Shown here in pieces: positions 42,364 to 48,234 of a stretch of DNA of 64,000 bases. Made by a program: the position numbers and the translations under genes. Under the pieces are notes generated by a model. It made no database searches and was not told the origin of the DNA. It saw only the letters and a list, made by a program, of their open reading frames with translations. The stretch is from Paradevosia sp036499825 (lineage in GTDB: Bacteria > Pseudomonadota > Alphaproteobacteria > Rhizobiales > Devosiaceae), in the NCBI GenBank assembly GCA_036499825.1, contig DASYCZ010000045.1:74860-138859 (forward strand). Reading direction: 5' to 3'. Every line of letters begins with the position of its first letter. The first letter of the stretch is position 1.

Positions 42364-42393
42364 GAGCGCTGCGGGGAATGCTCCGCAGCGCTC
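42364..42393. terminator. Hairpin between convergent operons, terminator-like
   Basis: GAGCGCTGCGG (42364-42374) and CCGCAGCGCTC (42383-42393) form a perfect 11-bp stem with an 8-base loop in the 50-base space between the molybdenum hydroxylase gene and the convergent formylglycine-generating enzyme gene. There is no T-tract, but strength and position favour termination in one or both directions. Confidence 0.6.
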
Positions 42394-42407
42394 ATCCGTC
42401 TCTCAAT

Positions 42408-43376
42408 TCAATCCGCGATATCGAAGGCGACGCGGAAGCCGGTGTGTCCCGTGGTGGAATCCGGCGTATTGCCCATGCGGGCCGCGATGCGGTAGCGGTG
42501 GCAATAGGAGGCGTGGCAGAGATGCGAGCCGCCCTTGAGCAGTTTCTGTCCGTCCCGCCGCGCCTGTTCGTCGCGCAGCTTGGCCTCGCGCCGCAGCGAG
42601 CGGACGCGGAAGGCATCGGCCGTCCACTCCCAGCAATTGCCGCTCATATTGTAGAGCCCGTAGCCATTGGGCGAAAAGCTCTGCGCGGGGGCGAGGCCGC
42701 GATAGCCGTCGCCGCCGCTGTCGAGATCGGGAAAGCGGCCCTGCCAGATATTGCAGGGAAAATTTTCCGTGTCGTCGGGATGCTGGTCGCCCCAGGGGTA
42801 GAGGGCGCCCGAAAGCCCGCCGCGTGCCGCATGTTCCCATTCGGCCTCGGTGGGCAGCCGGGCTCCAGCCCATTTGGCATAGGCCGCAGCATCGTTCCAG
42901 GAGACATGCACGACCGGATGACCGTCTCTGCCGACGAGCGATGAGGTCGGACCGTTCGGCCTGTTCCACAGGGCGCCATCGACGCGCCGCCACCATTCGA
43001 TGCCCATGGCGGCGGCGGTCTCGGGGACGCCTTCCACATAGTGGTGGAATACGAACGACCAGCCGAACCGTTCGGCCTCGGTGACGAAGCGGGTGGCAGC
43101 GACGAAAGCGGCGAATTCGGCATTGGTGACGGCGGTGGCGCCCAGCCTATAGGACTTCACTTTGACGAAGCGGCGCGGCCCCTCGCCATCGAGCGGCAGG
43201 TAGGGCCGGTCGGTCCCGATCTCGGCCTGTCCGCCCGGAATCTCAACCGCCGCGTCGTAGAGCCGGCGCCGATGATCGGCGCCCGCCGCCCCCGTCATCG
43301 CGACGGCGGGTCGCGCCGGCGGCAGATTGAGCGGAGCGGGACTGCAGCAGGAAGAAACTTCGGTCTCGGTAGCCAT
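42408..43376 (-). CDS. Formylglycine-generating enzyme (sulfatase-modifying factor)
   Basis: A 322-residue protein of the FGE-sulfatase family (EC 1.8.3.7). It has the catalytic cysteine pair Cys287 and Cys292 in GGSHLCHASYCHRYR, plus family motifs VTNAEFAAFVAATRFVTEAE in parts (VTNAEFAAFV), HPVVHVSWNDAAAYAKWAG, RLPTEAEWEHAARGG and NMSGNCWEWTAD. Both cysteines present means a true FGE, which converts a sulfatase cysteine to formylglycine with copper and oxygen. The N-terminus carries a CCSPAP motif (10-15), resembling CCAP motifs inside other FGEs. No sulfatase gene is in the window, so its client is elsewhere. It is a single minus-strand gene between converging and unrelated neighbours. Confidence 0.93.
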   Translation of the reverse strand: MATETEVSSCCSPAPLNLPPARPAVAMTGAAGADHRRRLYDAAVEIPGGQAEIGTDRPYLPLDGEGPRRFVKVKSYRLGATAVTNAEFAAFVAATRFVTEAERFGWSFVFHHYVEGVPETAAAMGIEWWRRVDGALWNRPNGPTSSLVGRDGHPVVHVSWNDAAAYAKWAGARLPTEAEWEHAARGGLSGALYPWGDQHPDDTENFPCNIWQGRFPDLDSGGDGYRGLAPAQSFSPNGYGLYNMSGNCWEWTADAFRVRSLRREAKLRDEQARRDGQKLLKGGSHLCHASYCHRYRIAARMGNTPDSTTGHTGFRVAFDIAD

Positions 43377-43550
43377 GGATTTCGCACAAAGGTGCGCCCT
43401 GGGGAAAATGTCGAGACGTTTTTAGCCTCCTCGGTGAAGGACGCAACCGGTGTTTGGCATCCGGTCTATGGAGAGCGTTCACGATGGAGAGGTGTGTGGT
43501 GCGATTTCTCCCGGAAATCCGGACGCGCCGAAAATACCCGCCACCCGGAC

Positions 43551-45053
43551 CTACTCGGCCGCGGGCCTTTGCAGTACATCCGGCCCGGCCGGATCGCCCG
43601 GCGCGGTTTCGGTTCCAAGATCGGGGAAGGCCGCAATGCGGCGGCCATGGAAATCGGTCCGCAGCACGACGAGGCCGCGTTCTTCGAAATAGGCCAGGAG
43701 CCGCCGGGCGCGGCCCACCGAATGGGTGCCATAGGCGCGGGCGATGGTGGCATCGGAGGGGCAGGGCGCCCGGCTGACGGCAGCCTGTGCGACGATGAGG
43801 AAAATTCCCTGCATATCATCCGCAAGCGACTCGGAAAGCTGCAGCGCCCTCGACCAGCTGTCGCCGCTCGCCGTCTCGGCATCGACACCGGCACGGGCGA
43901 TAGCCAGCCGGCGGCGGAAGGCCGGCAAGGCCAGGGGCTCGCCGGGCACGCGTCGAATACGGCAGCGCACCAGGAAATCCTGGTAGAGCACGGCGCCGCT
44001 ACGAAAGCCCGTGTCCGGGTCATCGAGCAGTTCGGCCATCACCCCGTCGATCAGCGCGTCGCGCTCGGCGGCATCGATCTCTGGAAAGAGCGATACGGGG
44101 GCCGGTTCCGGCTCGGGCCGCGCCCGGCTCAACTGCGTCAGGATATCGGCGGTCGGCACCGGTGCCGGGGGCGGACGCCGCACCATGGGGCGCACCAGCT
44201 CTTCGGGCGATGGCGTGAAGATCAGCTCGGCCGCGTCCTCGGGCGCGTCCGGCAGCGGTGTGAGCCTGGGGCTGGTGGAACGCGCCGAGGTTTCCACGCT
44301 GCCGATGGTGATCGGCAGCGGCCGTCGCGACAGAGCGGGGCCAAGCGCCACGAAATGCCCGCGTTGCAGCTCGCGAAACATCTCGGCTTGCTTCCGGTCC
44401 ATGCCCAGAAGGTCGGCGGCACGGGCCATGTCGATATCCAGAAAGGTGCGGCCCATGAGGAAGTTGGAAGCCTCGGCGGCGACGTTCTTGGCCAGCTTGG
44501 CAAGGCGCTGCGTGGCGATGACGCCCGCAAGGCCGCGCTTGCGGCCACGCGACATCAAATTGGTCATGGCGCCGAGCGAGGCCTTCCGCGCTTCGTCGCT
44601 CACTTCACCGGCCGCGGCGGGCGCAAAGAGCTGCGCCTCGTCCACCACCACCAGCACCGGGTACCAATAGTCACGCTCGGCATCGAACATGCCGCCCAAA
44701 AAGGCGGCGGCGCAGCGCATCTGCTGCTCGATATCCAGCCCTTCGAGATTGAGCACCACGGAAACGCGATGCTGGCGGATGCGGCCCGCGATGCCGGTCA
44801 GTTCCGCCTCGGTGCGGGCGCCATCGACCACCACATGTCCGAACTTGTCGGCAAGGGTGACGAAATCGCCTTCCGGATCGATGATGCAGTGCTGCACCCA
44901 GGGCGCGCTCTGCTCCAGCAGCCGGCGCAGCAGATGCGATTTACCGGAACCGGAATTGCCCTGCACCAATAGGCGCGTGGCGAGCAGTTCCTCGAGATCG
45001 AGATGCGCCGGCTTGCCGCCTGCCGCCAGCCCCATGTCGATCGCAACCTGCAT
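43551..45053 (-). CDS. HerA-like / DUF87 ATP-binding protein
   Basis: A 500-residue P-loop ATPase of the FtsK-HerA superfamily: Walker A GNSGSGKSH (32-40), CIIDPEGDFVTLA, Walker B VLVVVDEAQLF and an arginine-rich SRGRKRGLAGVIATQRLAKL sensor region in parts (SRGRKRGLAG, VIATQRLAK). The C-terminal third is Pro-rich, then helical with a winged-helix-like FEERGLVVLRTDF. HerA proteins pump DNA with a NurA nuclease, but no nurA is adjacent, so it may be a solitary relative with a DNA or plasmid maintenance role. The start ATG at 45053 follows GGGAG; upstream in-frame ATG or TTG codons (45083, 45131) are less likely. It has no clear operon partner. Confidence 0.85.
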   Translation of the reverse strand: MQVAIDMGLAAGGKPAHLDLEELLATRLLVQGNSGSGKSHLLRRLLEQSAPWVQHCIIDPEGDFVTLADKFGHVVVDGARTEAELTGIAGRIRQHRVSVVLNLEGLDIEQQMRCAAAFLGGMFDAERDYWYPVLVVVDEAQLFAPAAAGEVSDEARKASLGAMTNLMSRGRKRGLAGVIATQRLAKLAKNVAAEASNFLMGRTFLDIDMARAADLLGMDRKQAEMFRELQRGHFVALGPALSRRPLPITIGSVETSARSTSPRLTPLPDAPEDAAELIFTPSPEELVRPMVRRPPPAPVPTADILTQLSRARPEPEPAPVSLFPEIDAAERDALIDGVMAELLDDPDTGFRSGAVLYQDFLVRCRIRRVPGEPLALPAFRRRLAIARAGVDAETASGDSWSRALQLSESLADDMQGIFLIVAQAAVSRAPCPSDATIARAYGTHSVGRARRLLAYFEERGLVVLRTDFHGRRIAAFPDLGTETAPGDPAGPDVLQRPAAE

Positions 45054-45134
45054 CACCACTCCCAGCCGATTCTCCGGCGCCATTGGTGGCTTAGCACCGC
45101 AGGCGCCCATGGTGCAGGTCTTGACAAGCAAAAC

Positions 45135-45959
45135 TCACAGTCGATAGAGCCGCTCGGCGTTGCGATAGAGCAATTTGGCCTGCTCGTCGGCGCTGGCGCC
45201 CGCGATGATGGCCCTGGTGGCCTCGACCCAGCGGGCCAGCGTGCCGTTCTGGCTGAGAACCGGGCGGTCCGAACCCCAGACGACACGGTCCCAGCCGAAG
45301 CTTTCGATGACATGCTCGACGAAGGGCTGCAACGTCTCCGCCGTCCAGCCCGGCCGGGCATTGGTGGCGATGCCGGAGATTTTTGCCGCGATATTGGGGA
45401 GCGCGGCCAGATCTCGAATGGAGGCCAGCCACGGCTCCACGGCATTCGAGGCGATATCGGGATTGCCGCAATGGTCGAGTATGAACTGCACGTCAGGCGC
45501 CTTTTTCACCAGCGCGAGGCCGATCGGCAATTGATCGGCGCGCAGGCAAAGGTCGAACGGCAGGTTGTAACCGGCAAGCCGCCGGATGTTTTCGGCAAAC
45601 AGCGGAGTTTCGGACACCGCGTCGGGCACTTCGTGCAGGATCCGCCTGATACCCCGCACATGCGGGATCGCCGAGACCTCTTCCAGATAGGCGGGGAAAT
45701 CGGCATGTTCGGGCCGGGCGGCCGCAATGGCGCCGATGACCTGCTTATGCAGTTGCGTGACGAAGCGGGTTTCCTCCAGCATGTCGCTTTCGGCGACATC
45801 CACTTCCATATGCAGCGCCGCCTCGATACCGAGGGGAATGGCCTCGGCGAAATAGTCCTCTGCCGGCCATTGCCGGTCGAGCACAGGCTTTGTGGCAAGC
45901 CAGGGATAGGAAAAGCGATCCTTGTAGATCAGGTGCAGATGCGTATCCAGGATACGCAT
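45135..45959 (-). CDS. Amidohydrolase family protein, sugar-lactonase-like
   Basis: A 274-residue TIM-barrel hydrolase of the amidohydrolase_2 group: metal motif DTHLHL near the start, a His in ILDHCGNPD, and the catalytic Asp in VVWGSDRP. Close relatives include L-fuconolactonase, L-rhamnonolactonase and 4-sulfomuconolactone hydrolase, which open sugar or muconic lactones. It overlaps the IclR gene (TGATG at 45959), so the two form a minus-strand operon divergent from an SDR of the keto-deoxy-fuconate dehydrogenase type. A lactone step in a deoxy-sugar or aldonate pathway is inferred. Confidence 0.88.
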   Translation of the reverse strand: MRILDTHLHLIYKDRFSYPWLATKPVLDRQWPAEDYFAEAIPLGIEAALHMEVDVAESDMLEETRFVTQLHKQVIGAIAAARPEHADFPAYLEEVSAIPHVRGIRRILHEVPDAVSETPLFAENIRRLAGYNLPFDLCLRADQLPIGLALVKKAPDVQFILDHCGNPDIASNAVEPWLASIRDLAALPNIAAKISGIATNARPGWTAETLQPFVEHVIESFGWDRVVWGSDRPVLSQNGTLARWVEATRAIIAGASADEQAKLLYRNAERLYRL

Positions 45960-46750
45960 CAGGAAGCCTCTGCCACCGCATCGGCGACCAGCGGTCGCCG
46001 GGTGATTTCGGCGCCCGCGGCGATCAGCATGGTGAGCGTCGTCTCGCGGTCGGGCGCATCGCTCTTGTCGAGCCGCCGGGCATAGGGACAGGTCAGGACC
46101 GCCAGAACGCTGCCGCGCGGGCCGAGCACCGGAACCGACAGGTTGACGACGCTTTCGACCTGTACGCTTTCGAGCATTTCGTAGCCCTGCTCTCGGACCC
46201 GGGCCAGTCGTTCATCGAGGCCGGCCGGCAGCTTGCGCGTCGAGCTGTCGTCGCGCACGGCCAGCATCAACGCCCGCTCCTCGGGCGAGGCATAAGCGAG
46301 AAACACATGGCCCGAGCCGGTGTTGACCGTCGAGAGCCGCGAACCGACGCGGATGGAGACGTTCCAGTAGCCGGGCGAATCGACCTGGGCCACCACGACC
46401 AGAATATTGCGGTCGTGGACGACGAGGTGACAGGCCTGCTGCGCCTCGCGGGCGAAGCGCCTCAGCACCGGCATGGCCTGGCTCACCAGCCGCTGCAGGG
46501 GCGGGCTGGCATGGGCGAGTTCGAACACTTTCAGCGTCAGCTCATAGCGGTCGCCCGGCGTTCGCCGCACATAGTCGCGCCGCACCAGTCGATCGAGCAT
46601 GCGGTAGATTTCGTTGGGCGATCGGTCGAGCGCCTTGGCAATCTCGGCCTGGCTCAGCCCTTCCTCGGTGCCTGCGAGGAGTTCGAGGATATCGAGGCCC
46701 TTGTCGAGCGCAGGCGCGCGATAGCGGTCAGCATCTTCCGTCGTAATCAT
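45959..46750 (-). CDS. IclR family transcriptional regulator
   Basis: A 263-residue regulator: N-terminal winged helix (ALDKGLDILELLAGTEEGLS in parts: ALDKGLDILELL; then QAEIAKALDRSPNEIYRMLDR) and C-terminal IclR effector domain (ACHLVVHDRNILVVVAQVDS in parts: CHLVVHDRN; RLSTVNTGSGHVFLAYAS; VNLSVPVLGPRGSVLAVLTC). ATG 46750 with GGAGACC is preferred over the long frame through the SDR region. It shares an amidohydrolase transcript and is divergent from an SDR. Perfect palindromes in the 136-base control region (46788-46807 and 46822-46834) are candidate operators. Confidence 0.93.
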   Translation of the reverse strand: MITTEDADRYRAPALDKGLDILELLAGTEEGLSQAEIAKALDRSPNEIYRMLDRLVRRDYVRRTPGDRYELTLKVFELAHASPPLQRLVSQAMPVLRRFAREAQQACHLVVHDRNILVVVAQVDSPGYWNVSIRVGSRLSTVNTGSGHVFLAYASPEERALMLAVRDDSSTRKLPAGLDERLARVREQGYEMLESVQVESVVNLSVPVLGPRGSVLAVLTCPYARRLDKSDAPDRETTLTMLIAAGAEITRRPLVADAVAEAS

Positions 46751-46778
46751 GGTGGTCTCCCCCGGCGCATGCGGCGCG

Positions 46779-46834
46779 ATGCTAACGGTTGACGCTCCCG
46801 CGTCAACGTGCTTGCTGACAAATGAACTGTTCAT
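46779..46834. promoter_or_regulatory. IclR/SDR divergent control region with two palindromes
   Basis: On the minus strand TTGACG (46806-46801) and TAGCAT (46784-46779) with a 16-base spacer are a candidate promoter for the IclR operon. GTTGACGC (46788-46795) and GCGTCAAC (46800-46807) are a perfect inverted repeat over its -35. ATGAACTGTTCAT (46822-46834) is a perfect palindrome facing the SDR gene. IclR binding is inferred. Confidence 0.45.
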
Positions 46835-46886
46835 AGATGCAATCATGTGCCGCCGCTCGGCCGGCCAGCATTCCCTCGGAGCCTCC

Positions 46887-47618
46887 ATGGCCGATCTCAC
46901 CGGCAAAATCACCTTCATCACCGCCGCGGCGCAGGGTATCGGCAAGGCCTCGGTAGAGGCCTTCGCGCGAGCCGGAACGCGGGTCGTCGCCTCCGACATC
47001 AACGCCGAGCGCCTCCGTGATCTTGACGGCATCGCCAATGTCACGACGCGCGTGCTGAACGTCCTCGACGAGGCGGCGGTCAAGGCGGCGGTGGCGGAAA
47101 TCGGCCGTATCGATATTCTCTTCAACTGTGCCGGCGTGGTGCATAACGGCGCAATCCTTGAGATGAGCGGCAAGGATCTCGACTTCGCGCTCGATCTCAA
47201 CGTCAAGGCGCAGGTGCGCACCATCCGCGCCGTGCTGCCGCAGATGCTGGAGCGCGGCGAAGGCGCCATCATCAATATGAGCTCGGTGGCGGGCGCGCCC
47301 AAAGGCGTGCTCAACCGTGCCGCCTACGGGATCTCCAAGGCGGCGGTCGTGGGGCTCACCAAATCCGTTGCCGCCGACTATGTGGCACGCGGCATCCGCT
47401 GCAATGCCATCTGCCCGGGCACGGTCGATAGCCCGTCGCTGCATGAGCGCTGGACGGCGACCGGCGATTTCGAGGCCGCCAAGGCGGCCTTCATCGCACG
47501 CCAGCCCATCGGGCGCATCGGCCGGCCCGAGGAGATCGCCGATCTCGCCGTCTATCTCGCCGGCGCCACCTATACGACCGGGCAGGCCTACAATATCGAT
47601 GGCGGCTGGACCGGCTGA
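46887..47618 (+). CDS. SDR family oxidoreductase (2-keto-3-deoxy-fuconate / 3-hydroxybutyrate dehydrogenase-like)
   Basis: A 243-residue short-chain dehydrogenase: start MADLTGKITFITAAAQGIG, cofactor motif TAAAQGIG, CAGV in place of NNAG, serine in NMSSVAG, and Tyr/Lys in YGISK. The acidic SDIN after the second strand favours NAD. The short length and start motif match the DHRS6-like group, which contains L-2-keto-3-deoxyfuconate dehydrogenase. The neighbouring lactonase-like gene fits a deoxy-sugar pathway, but no fuconate dehydratase or fucose dehydrogenase is adjacent (inferred). ATG 46887 has CGGAG upstream; a longer frame from 46749 crosses the promoter region and is rejected. Confidence 0.9.
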   Translation: MADLTGKITFITAAAQGIGKASVEAFARAGTRVVASDINAERLRDLDGIANVTTRVLNVLDEAAVKAAVAEIGRIDILFNCAGVVHNGAILEMSGKDLDFALDLNVKAQVRTIRAVLPQMLERGEGAIINMSSVAGAPKGVLNRAAYGISKAAVVGLTKSVAADYVARGIRCNAICPGTVDSPSLHERWTATGDFEAAKAAFIARQPIGRIGRPEEIADLAVYLAGATYTTGQAYNIDGGWTG

Positions 47619-47619
47619 G

Positions 47620-47724
47620 CTAGGGCGTTTGTTTTGATTGCATCAAAACGAACGCTCTAAGTCTTCGTTTTGGTGCGCTTTCGAGTTGGAAAAGTGGCAT
47701 CCACTTTTCCTGAAAACGCTCTAG
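47620..47724. repeat. Mosaic palindromic intergenic repeat of rhizobial type
   Basis: A 105-base element bounded by CTAG at both ends with inverted termini (CTAGGGCGTTT and AAAACGCTCTAG). It holds two hairpins: 17-base arms at 47622-47638 and 47642-47658 pairing at 15 positions, and GGAAAAGTGG (47688-47697) with CCACTTTTCC (47701-47710), perfect. Its sequence style resembles the palindromic repeats scattered between genes in rhizobial genomes. The outer CTAG supplies the stop codon of the NTF2-like gene. Only one copy is seen in this window. Confidence 0.75.
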
Positions 47725-48056
47725 TTCTCCGAAATCACCATTTCGCGGATGCGGTCGCCTTCCAGGTGGAAGGTGAACTTGCTGTCGCCGGTGAAGAAGT
47801 TCGATTCCCAATGCGTCATCACCAGGATCTGGCTGGGGCTCGCCGAAATCAGGCTGGTGATGGTCAGGGTGCCCTTGGCGCCGATCATCTCCTTGGCGTT
47901 CCATTCGCCAATGGCCTTGCGACCCGCAAAGCGCCGGCCCCAGTCCACGACCGCGCCATCGGGCAGAAACAGGTCGAGAAAGGCCGCGCTATCGCCGCGG
48001 TTGACGACGCCGGTGAAGTTTTCGACGAAGGGCGGCAAGGCGGCGTTTGCGGTCAT
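47721..48056 (-). CDS. Nuclear transport factor 2-like (SnoaL-type) protein
   Basis: A 111-residue protein with the small alpha+beta barrel pattern of the NTF2/SnoaL superfamily: an N-terminal helix pair (PPFVENFTGVVNRGDSAAFLDL in parts: FVENFTGVVNRGD), then FLPDGAVVDWGRRFAGRKAI and a beta-sheet half (ILVMTHWESNFFTG, KFTFHLEGDRIREMVI). Members are isomerases, hydrolases or binding proteins, and no function can be assigned. Its stop codon lies in the terminal CTAG of the mosaic repeat (47721-47723), so repeat insertion may have reset the C-terminus. It is a single minus-strand gene, divergent from the antiporter. Confidence 0.82.
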   Translation of the reverse strand: MTANAALPPFVENFTGVVNRGDSAAFLDLFLPDGAVVDWGRRFAGRKAIGEWNAKEMIGAKGTLTITSLISASPSQILVMTHWESNFFTGDSKFTFHLEGDRIREMVISEN

Positions 48057-48118
48057 GTTTTGCTCCCAATTTCCCCTACAGTAGCGCCGGCGACGATCCG
48101 ACGAAAGTTGCTGCCCGT

Positions 48119-48153
48119 GCCGGCGTTTTTCCCGTCGTGGACAAAACGCCGGC
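48119..48153 (+). promoter_or_regulatory. 11-bp hairpin in the leader of the antiporter gene
   Basis: GCCGGCGTTTT (48119-48129) and AAAACGCCGGC (48143-48153) form a perfect 11-bp stem with a 13-base loop, about 80 bases upstream of the antiporter start. It lies in the 178-base space between divergent genes. It could be a leader structure or an operator; no riboswitch class is recognised. Confidence 0.4.
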
Positions 48154-48234
48154 TTGCGTCATGGCGAGCGATCCCGCATCTTGGGGAGAAACGCCAAGGT
48201 TCCAACAGGTTAAGCCCCTCCGGAGGATGATCAT

